DNA of 64,000 nt from Haloplanus sp. CK5-1 (GTDB lineage Archaea; Halobacteriota; Halobacteria; Halobacteriales; Haloferacaceae): contig NZ_CP147505.1 in assembly GCF_037201915.1 (NCBI RefSeq), positions 1,116,001 to 1,180,000 of the forward strand. Reading direction: 5' to 3'. The notes under the pieces were generated by a model that ran no database searches, was not told the origin of the DNA, and saw only the letters and a program-made list of their open reading frames with translations. The position numbers and the translations under genes were made by a program. The number at the start of each line of letters is the position of its first letter. Position 1 is the stretch's first letter. Of the stretch, positions 23,306 through 32,114 are shown piece after piece.

Positions 23306-25347
23306 AGGAATTCGGCGTCGGTCAGGTCGTCGGATCGGGGATCGCTCCCGTCGTCGGCCGCCATCTGCCGGCGCGTCGCGTCGTCGGCCGACGCCGGCGG
23401 ATCGTCGCTCCCCTCGATCACGACCGCGTCCTCGTCGACGAAGCCGTCGTCGCCGATCCTGCCGCCGTCGCCGCTGTCGCCGCCGTCGACGACTTCCACT
23501 TCGTCTTGCTCGTCCGCAACCTGCGGGTCCGTCTCCTCGGCGGCGAGGGTTTCCTCGTCGACGAACGAACGTTCCACGTCCCGGACGGTTTCGTCGAGGG
23601 CGTCGCCGTCGAGGTGGCCGTCGAACGCCGCCGCGACACGGTCCCGGAGCGCGTACCGGTAGCGGCCCTCGTCGACGTGTTCGACGAATCCGTCGGTCCG
23701 GAGCGGGCGGTTGCGGCCGTACGCCATTGGCTGATCCGGCGTCCCGCCGGCGGCGACGTGGGCGTCGACCGGGTCCGCCGTCCGCTCCCGGCGGTAGTGG
23801 GCGAGCATCCGCCGCGAGATGTCGGGCAGGGCCTCGATGGTCGACCGCAGATCCGCGACGACCGCCTCGCGGGTCCCGTGGGTCGTGGCAGCCGTCGTCC
23901 GGTCGGGGCCGTCGGCTCCCGCACGCTCCGACGCTCCCGATTCGGCGTCGAACGTCACGTCGGCCTGTCCGCCGACGGGGGCGTTCGAGTCGCCCGCGTC
24001 GGCGTCGTCCCCGCTTCCCGGAGTCGTGGGATCGGTGGTCCCCCCGTCGGCGGGGTCGACCTCCGAAACGGAGGCCGAGGGCGGCCAGTCGCCCGGTTCG
24101 ATCGCCGGTCGATCCGGTTCGTCGGCGCCGGAGTCGCCGTCGTCGCTCCCCTCGTCCCGGGTCGTGTCGGCCGGTTCGTCCGGCGCAGCGTCGCCCGGCT
24201 CGTACGCGTCGAGTTCGATCTGATCGGCCGCCATCGCCGACGCGCGCGCACGGTTCCGCCCGTCGCCGCCGCGGTAGGGCGCCTCCGCCTTCTGTAGCAT
24301 CGCCTGCGCGAACTGGTCGGCCATCCGCGAGAGGTCGCGGGCCTCCGCCAACTCCGCTTCGAGTTCCTCGATCCGGGCCTCCTTCCGGTCGAGTTCCTGG
24401 CGCAGATCCGCGAGTTCGCTCTCGCGGCGCTCCTGTTCGTCGCTGATCTCCCGGAGGTCGGAGACCAGGTCGTCGCTCACGGACTTGAGTTCCGGCCGCT
24501 CGAAGTCGTCGAGGCCGGGCGTCGCGCCGGCGTCGAAGGTTCGCTTGCGGTGGAACTGCACCCGACGCACCGACTCGCTCCAGTCGGTCATCAGGAACGC
24601 CTCCCCGTCACCCAGATCCTCGACGGCGTTGGCGTGTTCGGCGTCGATGATCCGGCTCACGACGTTCGTGTCGTTGTTCCACGTGAGCCGGTGCCACACG
24701 AGCCAGTCACACTGCGTGATGAAGTCCTTCTTCACGTCGGCCGGCCGCTGGGAGATGCCGACGATGCCCAGCCCGTGTTTCCGCCCCCGCTTGCCGATCT
24801 TGATGAGCATCTTCCCCGTCTCGTCGAGGCCGCCACCCTCGGGGATGTACTCGTGGACCTCCTCGACGAGCATCAGGAACGGCTTCTTCAGTTTCTTCTC
24901 CTTGGCGAACAGGTGTTTGGCGACCGACAGCAGGAGTTCCTTCGCCACCTCGTCGTCGAGGTAGCCCGAGACGTCGAGGATGATCGGGACGTTGCTCTCC
25001 AGGGCCAGCGACGCGATCTTCTCCGCGTGTTCCGGGCTGACCTGGATGTCACACTCGTCGTCCGCGCCGGCGTGGAGGAGTTCGAACTCCTCTTTCAGCC
25101 CGTAGTACTCGCCGTCCGTGTCGACCACGAGGACGGGAAAGTTGTTCGCCAGCAGGTTCTCGACCAGAACCGACGCGGTGTTGGACTTCCCCGACCCCGA
25201 CTTCCCCGTGACGAACCCGCGGCCCGTGAGCAGTTCCACGACCGGGAGCGAGACCGGCGTCCCCGGATCGGCGTCGGTGTCGCCCCCCGGACCCTCGCTC
25301 ACGTCCGCGACGGTGATCGTTTCGGTGTCCGTATCCGTGTCCGTCAT
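23302..25347 (-). CDS. HerA-like ATP-binding protein (DUF87)
   Basis: A 681-residue ATPase. The Walker A motif [12 protein letters not shown] lies near residue 48 after a beta-barrel-like beginning, Walker B is [12 protein letters not shown], and [13 protein letters not shown] plus WHRLTWNND complete a HerA/FtsK-type core of about 300 residues. A coiled coil (residues 295-345), a long acidic Asp/Pro/Thr-rich linker and a short basic winged region ([17 protein letters not shown]) follow. HerA pumps DNA with NurA in end resection, but no NurA or Mre11-Rad50 lies nearby and the N-terminal HAS barrel is short, so this is a HerA-like protein of unknown partner. Confidence 0.85.
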   Translation of the reverse strand: MTDTDTDTETITVADVSEGPGGDTDADPGTPVSLPVVELLTGRGFVTGKSGSGKSNTASVLVENLLANNFPVLVVDTDGEYYGLKEEFELLHAGADDECDIQVSPEHAEKIASLALESNVPIILDVSGYLDDEVAKELLLSVAKHLFAKEKKLKKPFLMLVEEVHEYIPEGGGLDETGKMLIKIGKRGRKHGLGIVGISQRPADVKKDFITQCDWLVWHRLTWNNDTNVVSRIIDAEHANAVEDLGDGEAFLMTDWSESVRRVQFHRKRTFDAGATPGLDDFERPELKSVSDDLVSDLREISDEQERRESELADLRQELDRKEARIEELEAELAEARDLSRMADQFAQAMLQKAEAPYRGGDGRNRARASAMAADQIELDAYEPGDAAPDEPADTTRDEGSDDGDSGADEPDRPAIEPGDWPPSASVSEVDPADGGTTDPTTPGSGDDADAGDSNAPVGGQADVTFDAESGASERAGADGPDRTTAATTHGTREAVVADLRSTIEALPDISRRMLAHYRRERTADPVDAHVAAGGTPDQPMAYGRNRPLRTDGFVEHVDEGRYRYALRDRVAAAFDGHLDGDALDETVRDVERSFVDEETLAAEETDPQVADEQDEVEVVDGGDSGDGGRIGDDGFVDEDAVVIEGSDDPPASADDATRRQMAADDGSDPRSDDLTDAEFL

Positions 25348-25401
25348 CGCCCTGTGAGAGGCTCCCCTCGCCCATAGTTCCGCGTCAGACGCGCGTCGGC
25401 T

Positions 25402-26673
25402 CTATCGGCCGAAGTCGGTCAGCGACGACTGGCCGTCGCCGGTCTCGCCCTCGGTTGCCCGCTCCCGTGTCTCGGTCCCGTCACCCCCCGCCGCCTCGCC
25501 GTCCCACCCGTCGAGACGCGCCTGGTCGGCCGCGCCGAACTGGAGGTTCGACACCCGGACGCCGAGTTTGCGGACGGCGTCGCCCGCGAACTCCTCGAGG
25601 AGGTCGAGTGCCACCTCCTCGACGAGGTCCGGGTCCGCAACCGGCCCCGACAGCGACCGCTCGCGCGTGTTCACGTCGTACGGCGGCGTCACGACCTTGA
25701 TGCCGATGGTGCGGTACAGCGCTCCCTTTCCCGCCGCGCGGTCGGCCACGTCCGCCGCCAGCCCCGAGACGGTCTCGCGCTGTCTCCCCGCCTCCGCCGT
25801 CGCTTCGGGGAACGCCGACTCCCGGGAGAGGCTCTTGGGTCGTCCCGTCGGCGTCACCTCCCGGTCGTCGTCGCCCCGCGCCCGGTCGTAGAACGTCCGA
25901 CCTCGTTGCCCGAACCGATCGCGGAGGCGTCGCGGGTCCGCGTCGGCCAACTCGCCCGCCGTCTCGATCCCCATCTCCCCCAACTCGCGGGCCGTCACCG
26001 GGCCGACCCCGTGGACCTCCTCGACGGGGAGTGGACCGAAGAAGTCGCGCACCTCGCCGGGTTCCACGACGACCAGTCCGTCGGGCTTGTCGTGGTCGCT
26101 CGCCACCTTCGCGGCACTCATCGTGGGGGCGACGCCGACGCTCGCCGGAACTCCCACTTCGCGGGTGATCCGCTCTTTGATGTGACGGGCGTACCCCTCG
26201 GCCAGCGTGCGCCCGTCGACGACGGTCCACGCCGTCCGGTCGGTCACGTCGAGGTACGCCTCGTCGATGCTCACCTCGCGGAGCCTGTCGGCACACTCCC
26301 GGAGGATCGACTTGATCCGCTCGGCCACCTCGCGGTAGTAGTCCAGGTCGACCGGGCGGTAGTGGCCCGCCTCGTCGACATCGAGGGCCGGGCCGTCGCG
26401 GGCCACCTCCTTCCGGGGCAACGCCTCCAGGGCCTGCGAGATCGGCTGGGCGCTCTCGACGCCGTACGCGCGGGCCTCGTAACTCGCGGTGGCGACCGCC
26501 CCGTGTGGCTCCCCGGACTCGTACCCCATCCCGACGACGACGGGGTCGCCCCGCAGGTCGGAATCGCGCAACCGCTCACAGGAGGCGTAGAAGCAGTCCA
26601 TGTCGACGTGACAGACGATTCGGTCGGACGGGGGGCCACGCACACTCCGGGTTCCAAGCGTCCCGTCGTTCAT
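25402..26673 (-). CDS. dinB: DNA polymerase IV (Y family)
   Basis: A 423-residue translesion polymerase. The palm motif IVCHVDMDCFYASCERL, YEARAYGVESAQPI, the second acidic site VSIDEAYLDVTD, and thumb helix-hairpin-helix VEEVHGVGPVTARELGEM are all present, followed by the little-finger domain. The C-terminus reads GQSSLTDFGR, a PCNA-interacting (PIP) box. It extends primers across damaged bases with low fidelity. The ATG at 26673 was chosen because the open frame to 26748 lacks conserved residues. Transcription is probably monocistronic. Confidence 0.93.
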   Translation of the reverse strand: MNDGTLGTRSVRGPPSDRIVCHVDMDCFYASCERLRDSDLRGDPVVVGMGYESGEPHGAVATASYEARAYGVESAQPISQALEALPRKEVARDGPALDVDEAGHYRPVDLDYYREVAERIKSILRECADRLREVSIDEAYLDVTDRTAWTVVDGRTLAEGYARHIKERITREVGVPASVGVAPTMSAAKVASDHDKPDGLVVVEPGEVRDFFGPLPVEEVHGVGPVTARELGEMGIETAGELADADPRRLRDRFGQRGRTFYDRARGDDDREVTPTGRPKSLSRESAFPEATAEAGRQRETVSGLAADVADRAAGKGALYRTIGIKVVTPPYDVNTRERSLSGPVADPDLVEEVALDLLEEFAGDAVRKLGVRVSNLQFGAADQARLDGWDGEAAGGDGTETRERATEGETGDGQSSLTDFGR

Positions 26674-26793
26674 CGCTGTTCGTTCACCTACTGACGTCGG
26701 ATGGCCTCGAATCTGTCGGCGTAGCGGTGATCCTCGACTGTCGTTCACCGAACTCGGTGGAGTCGTCGAACCATCTTCTACCTCTCACACCCG

Positions 26794-26802
26794 TAATTAT
26801 AA
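26794..26802 (+). promoter_or_regulatory. TATA-like box of the eight-cysteine gene
   Basis: TAATTATAA stands in an unusually A+T-rich patch and is centred 29 bases before the ATG at 26827, suiting a leaderless start. Confidence 0.6.
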
Positions 26803-26826
26803 CTCAGTGTCTTTTGAATCTCACCC

Positions 26827-26973
26827 ATGGGGAAGTGCTACGTAAACAGCGGACGGTGTGAGGGTGCACAGTATTCGGGCAACTGCAACAAGTGCGACAT
26901 CATCGTTTGCAGGGCTTGTATGGCGACGAAATCGACCTGTCCCAACTGCGGAAATTCGTACCAGTGGGGATGA
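26827..26973 (+). CDS. 48-residue eight-cysteine zinc protein
   Basis: A tiny protein starting MGKCYVNSGRCEGAQYSGNC and ending CPNCGNSYQWG. Cysteines stand at 4, 11, 20, 23, 28, 31, 38 and 41, enough to bind two zinc ions in a cross-brace like a RING or FYVE knuckle (NKCDIIVCRAC then STCPNCG). The strong TATA-like element at 26794 and the ordered Cys spacing argue that it is real. G+C is lower than in flanking genes. The family is unknown to me. It lies alone between dinB and an Lrp regulator. Confidence 0.75.
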   Translation: MGKCYVNSGRCEGAQYSGNCNKCDIIVCRACMATKSTCPNCGNSYQWG

Positions 26974-27065
26974 ACGTCCCGTCCGGCCGGCCGACGGCAG
27001 CAATCCACTCGATCCACGAGACTGACCTGTAACCGACACGATATCGGTCACATCGGGTGTTCCAC

Positions 27066-27494
27066 TTACTTCAGTCGTTCCTGCAGGAAAGAGGGGTGTG
27101 CGGCGGTCACGCCGTCGATGTCGAGGACGTCGTCGTTGATTACGTCGCCCAGCGCGTCGCCGTCCGGGGCGCGGACCTCCGCCATCAGCATGTGATCGCC
27201 CGAGGAGGTGTACAGCGCCTCGACGGCGTCCATCCCTTTGAGAGCCCGAGTCACCTCGACGTAGCGTTCGCTCTCGACTTCGATCCCGACCATCGCGATC
27301 GACTGCCCCGAGAGCTTCTTCGGATCCACTTCGGCCGAGTAGCCGACGATAACCCCGTCGCTTTCCATCTGTTGGATGTACTTTCGCACCGTCGGCTTGG
27401 AGACCCCGGCCCGGTCTGCGATCTCCCCGTAGGACGCTTGTGCGTCCTCTTCGAGGACGGAGAGGATCCGACGTTCCGTAGCGGTCGTTCCCAT
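27066..27494 (-). CDS. Lrp/AsnC family transcriptional regulator
   Basis: A 142-residue regulator with an N-terminal winged helix (ERRILSVLEEDAQASYGEIA; RAGVSKPTVRKYIQQMESDG) and a C-terminal RAM ligand domain (IAMVGIEVESERYVEVTRAL; YTSSGDHMLMAEVRAPDG). Such proteins sense amino acids and form dimers to octamers on DNA. It lies immediately downstream of the two oxidoreductase genes on the same strand, an arrangement seen around haloarchaeal por genes, so control of that operon is plausible. TATA-like ATATTTTTT lies near 27516-27524 upstream of its own start. Confidence 0.9.
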   Translation of the reverse strand: MGTTATERRILSVLEEDAQASYGEIADRAGVSKPTVRKYIQQMESDGVIVGYSAEVDPKKLSGQSIAMVGIEVESERYVEVTRALKGMDAVEALYTSSGDHMLMAEVRAPDGDALGDVINDDVLDIDGVTAAHPSFLQERLK

Positions 27495-27576
27495 ACTACT
27501 TCGTTTCGGTCCACGGAAAAAATATGTTGCGAAGGAGAAAACAGAGCTTCGCGGGCCCTCAGCGGGACGCGTCGGC

Positions 27577-28515
27577 CTATTTGTGTCGGTCGAGGAACAT
27601 ATCGTGGGTGCGCTCCCACTCGTAGTCGTCGTCGAAGTACCGCTCTGCCAGCGGCTCCTCGGGCATCTCGCCGATGGCCTGTTTCTCCTCTTGGTAGGAC
27701 GGACGCTCGGAGTCGACGTAGAACCGACCGGTCAGCACCTCACCCTCGTACAGCGACCGTTCGGCCTCGGTGGCCATCCGTTCCGCGTCGCCCTTGTCCG
27801 TCGGGTCGAAGTCGTAGTCGTCGTTGTCGTTGACGTCGATGTAGGGGACGTACTGCCGGGCGTCCTTGTTCCACGTCGGACACTGGGTGAGGAAGTCGAC
27901 GTGGGCGAAGCCGTCGTGTTGCATCGCCTCGGTGAGGATCTCCTTGGCCTGGTTGGGGTTGACCGCCGCCGTCCGCGCGACGTAGGAGGCCCCAGAGGTG
28001 AGCGCCAGCGACAGCGGCCGGATGGGGTCCTTGGCGCTCCCGTGGGGCTGGGTCTTCGACTTGTGACCCTTCGGCGACGTGGGCGAGGTCTGTCCCTTCG
28101 TCAGGCCGAAGATCTCGTTGTTGAAGACGATGTAGGTCATGTCGTGGTTCTCGCGGGCGGTGTGCATGAAGTGGTTCCCGCCGATGCCGTAGCCGTCGCC
28201 GTCGCCGCCGGCCGCGATGACCTCGAGGTCGGGGTTGGCGAGTTTGGCCGCCCGCGCGATGGGGAGCGACCGCCCGTGGATCGAGTGGTAGCCGTAGCTC
28301 TCGAAGTAGCTGTTCAGTTTGCCCGAACAGCCGATGCCGGTCACGAGCAACACCTCGTCGGGGTTGCGACCGATCTCGGGCATGGACTGTTTCAGCGCCT
28401 TCAGGACGCCGAAGTCGCCACACCCCGGACACCACGTCGCCTGTGGTTCGAGGGTGGGTGTGAACTCTTCCCGATCGATCTCGCGGTCTTCGCCGATCGC
28501 TGTGAATGCACTCAT
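27577..28515 (-). CDS. porB: 2-oxoacid:ferredoxin oxidoreductase, beta subunit
   Basis: A 312-residue thiamine diphosphate subunit. ATWCPGCGDFGVLKAL contributes cysteines, VTGIGCSGKLNSYF a third, and IAAGGDGDGYGIGGNHF with VFNNEIFGLTKGQTS binds the cofactor and its magnesium. It oxidatively decarboxylates a 2-oxoacid to the acyl-CoA, reducing ferredoxin; haloarchaea use this in place of pyruvate and 2-oxoglutarate dehydrogenase complexes. Subunit lengths (312 and 628) match the haloarchaeal pyruvate enzyme better than the 2-oxoglutarate one, so por is favoured, without certainty. Confidence 0.85.
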   Translation of the reverse strand: MSAFTAIGEDREIDREEFTPTLEPQATWCPGCGDFGVLKALKQSMPEIGRNPDEVLLVTGIGCSGKLNSYFESYGYHSIHGRSLPIARAAKLANPDLEVIAAGGDGDGYGIGGNHFMHTARENHDMTYIVFNNEIFGLTKGQTSPTSPKGHKSKTQPHGSAKDPIRPLSLALTSGASYVARTAAVNPNQAKEILTEAMQHDGFAHVDFLTQCPTWNKDARQYVPYIDVNDNDDYDFDPTDKGDAERMATEAERSLYEGEVLTGRFYVDSERPSYQEEKQAIGEMPEEPLAERYFDDDYEWERTHDMFLDRHK

Positions 28516-28518
28516 GGG

Positions 28519-30405
28519 TTAGTCACCTGCCGCTGGGACGTACGTCGTCTGCTGGTCGGGGACGTCCTCCCCGTCGATGCTCGCTTCGAACCCCGCGACT
28601 ATCTCCGCGGGTTCGAACGGTTCGCCGTTGTACTTCAGGAGGCTCGACAGTTTGCCGCCGAACCGACCCAGTTCCTTCTGTGTGAGGCCGCGGAACTGCC
28701 CCGAGGCGTTCATCTCGACGACCACCGCCTCGTCGACGCTCTCGAGGAACTCGGTCATCTCCGCCTCGGGGTAGGGCATCATGTCGCTCACGCCGATACC
28801 CTTGACCGAGTGCCCCGCGTCGTTGAGTCGTTCGACCGCTTCCCTGACGGTTCCCTGCTGGCTCCCGAAGGTGACAAGGCCGTACTCGGCCTCGTCGGGA
28901 CCCATGTACGTCTGGGTGGACTGTCCGTCGAGGAACTCCCGGATCCCGTCCAGTTTCGACATCCGGCGTTCCATCTGTGTGACGCGGTTCGTGGGGTCCT
29001 CGTCGATGTGGCCGGCCTGATTGTGTTCGTTACCGGTCACGAGGAAGTGCCCGCCCTTCTGGCCGGGGATCGACCGCGGGCTGACGCCGTCCTCGGCGTC
29101 GTAGCGGTAGCGGTGGAACTTCCCACCGGGGCCGTGTGGGGCCTCCTCCAGTTCCTCTTCGGTGGTCACCGCGCCCAGGTCGGCGTTGGGCTCGCGGTCG
29201 AAGTGACTCGCGGGCACGTTCATCAGCTCGCCCCCGAGTTTCTGGTCGTAGAGCAGGACGACGGGGATGTTGTAGCCGTAGGCGAGTTGGAAGGCGAGGC
29301 GTGACTGCTCGTAGGCCTCGGCGACCGTCCCCGGCGCCAAGACGACACGGTTCGAGTCCCCTTGACTCGTGTAGAGGACGTGTTCGAGGTCGGCCTGTTC
29401 GGGCTTGGTCGGCAGGCCCGTCGACGGGCCGGCGCGCATCGCCTCGACTAGCACCACGGGCGTCTCGGACATCTCCGCCAGTCCGAGGGGCTCGGACATG
29501 AGCGCGAACCCGCCTCCAGAGGATCCGGACATCGCCTTCACGCCCGCGTGGGAGGCTCCGAGTGCGAGCGCCGCCGCCGCGATCTCGTCCTCGACCTGCT
29601 CGGAGATGCCGCCGAGTTCCGGCAGCGCCTGTGACATGATGGTGAACACTTCGGTCCACGGCGTCATCGGGTAGCCCGCGATGAACCGACAGCCCTCGTC
29701 GATGGCGCCGTAGGCGATCGTATCGCTCCCCGAGAGCAACACCTGCTCCTCGTCGTGACTTCCCTCCGGGACCCGGAGGTCGTGGGTGAACTCGAACTCC
29801 TCTTTCACCATGTCGTGGGTGTAGTGGAGGATCTCGACGTTGGGTTCGAGGATCTCCTCGGGCATCGCCTCGGCCATCAACTCCTCGAAGTACTGGAGGT
29901 CGATTCCGAGGAGGGCCGCCGTCGCGCCGACCCCTGCGGTGTTTCGCATGACTTCCCGGCCGTGATCCCGAGCGATCTCCCGGAGGTTGAGCGGGTAGAC
30001 GTGCCAGTCGTTCTCCTCGACGCGCTCCTCGAAGTTCGGGATCTCGTCCACGTCCAGTAGTCCCGTGTCGTACACGATGACCCCGCCCTCGTTGAGTTCG
30101 TCGAGGTTCTCCGCCAGCGGCTTCACCTCTTCGTTGCCGTAGTAGGCGTCCTCCTGTGGGTTCCGCGCGAAGGAGTCGCCGAGCGCGAGCAGGCAGTTGA
30201 ACCCGTCCCCTCGCGAGCGTACGGGCTCCGAGTCGGCGCGCACCTCTGTGTACGTGTGCCCGCCGCGGATCCGGGACGGATAGTGTCGATGCGTAAAGAC
30301 GTGCAGCCCCGCTCGCATCAGGGCCTTGGCGAAGTTCTGACTGGTCGAAGCGATCCCGTCGCCCGACCCTCCAGCGATCCGCCACATGAGTTCGTGGTCA
30401 GTCAT
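28519..30405 (-). CDS. porA: 2-oxoacid:ferredoxin oxidoreductase, alpha subunit (gamma-alpha fusion)
   Basis: A 628-residue subunit in which the gamma domain (residues 1-190, IAGGSGDGIASTSQNFAKAL and YPSRIRGGHTYTEVR) is fused to the alpha domain (from about 215, FIAGYPMTPWTEVF, AMSGSSGGGFALMSE, EAMRAGPSTGLPTKPEQADL). It pairs with the beta subunit three bases downstream to form the ferredoxin-reducing enzyme. No separate delta ferredoxin gene is present, which is normal in haloarchaea. Upstream lies a 25-base inverted repeat ahead of the promoter. Substrate is probably pyruvate, from size and the adjacent Lrp gene. Confidence 0.87.
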   Translation of the reverse strand: MTDHELMWRIAGGSGDGIASTSQNFAKALMRAGLHVFTHRHYPSRIRGGHTYTEVRADSEPVRSRGDGFNCLLALGDSFARNPQEDAYYGNEEVKPLAENLDELNEGGVIVYDTGLLDVDEIPNFEERVEENDWHVYPLNLREIARDHGREVMRNTAGVGATAALLGIDLQYFEELMAEAMPEEILEPNVEILHYTHDMVKEEFEFTHDLRVPEGSHDEEQVLLSGSDTIAYGAIDEGCRFIAGYPMTPWTEVFTIMSQALPELGGISEQVEDEIAAAALALGASHAGVKAMSGSSGGGFALMSEPLGLAEMSETPVVLVEAMRAGPSTGLPTKPEQADLEHVLYTSQGDSNRVVLAPGTVAEAYEQSRLAFQLAYGYNIPVVLLYDQKLGGELMNVPASHFDREPNADLGAVTTEEELEEAPHGPGGKFHRYRYDAEDGVSPRSIPGQKGGHFLVTGNEHNQAGHIDEDPTNRVTQMERRMSKLDGIREFLDGQSTQTYMGPDEAEYGLVTFGSQQGTVREAVERLNDAGHSVKGIGVSDMMPYPEAEMTEFLESVDEAVVVEMNASGQFRGLTQKELGRFGGKLSSLLKYNGEPFEPAEIVAGFEASIDGEDVPDQQTTYVPAAGD

Positions 30406-30474
30406 ATGTATTTCACGGCCCTCCGAGGGCCACTGTCGGAAGGGTAGTCTACGATGCGACTAAAGCCTTTGCTA

Positions 30475-30499
30475 TACATTACCACGCAAAAATAATGTA
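30475..30499. promoter_or_regulatory. Inverted repeat TACATTA-N11-TAATGTA upstream of porA
   Basis: The half sites at 30475-30481 and 30493-30499 are perfect complements in a strongly A+T-rich patch, just upstream of the likely TATA element (minus-strand GGCTTTAGT around 30458-30466). Such spacing suits a dimer on one face of the helix. The Lrp-type protein encoded downstream of the operon is an obvious candidate ligand, by inference only. Confidence 0.5.
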
Positions 30500-30568
30500 C
30501 AATCCCCCGACTCGGTCGGTCGATCCGTGCCGTTGGACCGCCGGCTCACTTCGGTCCCTTGGACCCGG

Positions 30569-30946
30569 TCACGTCGAGACGACGTCCGCCCGCAGCGACG
30601 CCACCGTGCCGAGCAGTTCCTCGCGACCGTCGGCCGTCACGCCGAACGCGCGGCGGCTCGCGTCGAGGTGCTCGGCGACACGTCGACGTTCTCGCCCGTG
30701 GCGTCGTACTCGACCGGGCCGTCGGCGACGTGGCTCCCGAATCTCGCTTGGTGGTCGTGGAGGGCATCGGTGGCGACCCCCGCGAAGTACGGTTCGAGTC
30801 GCTCGTCCGCCAGCGCGGTCGTAGAACCCGTCGACGACTGCCTCGATCCCCGCTTGGCCGCCGACTCCGTCGTACGGCGTCTCTCCGGGTTCCGCGTGGG
30901 GGCACCGTTTCGATGCGGGTGACCCCACCGATCGGTCCTCCGACAC
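30569..30946 (-). pseudogene. Group I truncated hemoglobin with two frameshifts
   Basis: Three pieces in alternating frames together give a truncated globin. From 30946 the first frame reads ETPYDGVGGQAGIEAVVDGF-YDRA. The second, from about 30812, reads LADERLEPYFAGVATDALHD then HVADGPVEYDATGENVDV. From about 30690 the first frame resumes with VAEHLDASRRAFGVTADG and a stop at 30569. The Tyr at B10 (GFYDR), PYF turn and final helix are as expected for this heme protein, but each junction needs a one- or two-base indel, so no single frame makes it. The gene is inactive unless the indels are sequencing errors. It lies five bases from aroC on the same strand. Confidence 0.8.
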
Positions 30947-30950
30947 CCGG

Positions 30951-32114
30951 CTACGAGTCGACGTTGTCCGGGCTCCGGGGGTGGTAGTCGGTGTCGTACT
31001 CGCCCGACCGGCCGTCGACCCGGTCGGGATTGATCCGGCCGCCCAGGAGCATGAAGTCGAGGACGGTACAGTAGAGCATCGCCTCGACGACGGGCACCGC
31101 CCGCGGCGGCAACACGGGATCGTGCCGACCGACGACTTGGATCTCCTCTTCTTGGCCCGTCTCCCAGTCCACGGTCCGCTGGGACTTCGGTATCGACACC
31201 GGGGGATGCCACGTCACCTCGCCGTAGATCGGCTGGCCGGTGGTGATCCCGCCTTGGATCCCGCCGTGGTCGTTTCCGACCGGCGTCGGGTCGCCCGACT
31301 CGTCGAACTCCCAGTCCTCGTTGTACTCGCTCCCGGTCGTCGTCCGGGCGTCGCGGCCGATGCCGTACTCGAAGTCGTTGACCGCCGGGATCGAGTACAT
31401 CGCCTTCGCGAGTCGAGCGGGGACGCCGTCGAACCGCGGCGCGCCGAGTCCCCGCGGGACGCCCCGACACTCGAAGTAGATGGCCCCGCCGATGGAGTCG
31501 CCGGCCGTCTGGTAGTCGTCCGCCACCTCGCGCATCTCCTCGGCCGTCTCCGGGTGGGCACACCGTACCTCGTTTTCCTCGCTGTGTTCCAGCATCTCCT
31601 CGAACGTCACCGGCGGGGCCTCGACGTCACCGATCTGACTGACGTGGGCCTTGATCCGCACCTCGTGGTCCGAGGCCTCCAGTACCCGCTTGGCGACGGC
31701 GCCGGCGGCGACCCAGTTCACCGTCTCGCGGGCCGACGACCGCCCGCCCCCGCCCCAGTTGCGCGTGCCGAACTTCGCGGAGTAGGTGAAGTCGCCGTGG
31801 CTCGGCCGCGGTGCGGTGACGAACGGTTCGTACTTGCCCGACTGGGCGTCCTTGTTCTCGATGACCATCCCCAGCGGCGTCCCGGTGGTGTAGCCGTCCT
31901 GGAGGCCGCTCTGGATGCGCACCTCGTCGGGTTCGCCGCGACTGGTCGTGATCATCGACTGGCCGGGCTTGCGCCGGTCCAGGTCGCGCTGGATGTCCGC
32001 CTCCGAGAGTTCCACCCCGGCGGGACAGCCCGAGACGACGACCCCCATCGCGTCGCCGTGGCTCTCGCCGTAGGTCGTCAGTTGGAACAGACGACCGAAT
32101 CGGTTACCGTTCAT
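30951..32114 (-). CDS. aroC: Chorismate synthase
   Basis: A 387-residue enzyme that eliminates phosphate from 5-enolpyruvylshikimate 3-phosphate to give chorismate, using reduced FMN. Signatures are [51 protein letters not shown] and [17 protein letters not shown]. The start ATG at 32114 is within the end of aroA (11-base overlap); the longer frame from 32141 does not fit the family. The aroA-aroC pair forms an operon for the last two common steps to chorismate. Confidence 0.95.
   Translation of the reverse strand: MNGNRFGRLFQLTTYGESHGDAMGVVVSGCPAGVELSEADIQRDLDRRKPGQSMITTSRGEPDEVRIQSGLQDGYTTGTPLGMVIENKDAQSGKYEPFVTAPRPSHGDFTYSAKFGTRNWGGGGRSSARETVNWVAAGAVAKRVLEASDHEVRIKAHVSQIGDVEAPPVTFEEMLEHSEENEVRCAHPETAEEMREVADDYQTAGDSIGGAIYFECRGVPRGLGAPRFDGVPARLAKAMYSIPAVNDFEYGIGRDARTTTGSEYNEDWEFDESGDPTPVGNDHGGIQGGITTGQPIYGEVTWHPPVSIPKSQRTVDWETGQEEEIQVVGRHDPVLPPRAVPVVEAMLYCTVLDFMLLGGRINPDRVDGRSGEYDTDYHPRSPDNVDS

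Noticed and set aside
27577-30405. Assignment as 2-oxoglutarate oxidoreductase (korAB)
   Set aside because: Subunit sizes and the neighbouring Lrp gene fit the pyruvate enzyme better. The sequence alone does not settle it, so por was given with reduced confidence.
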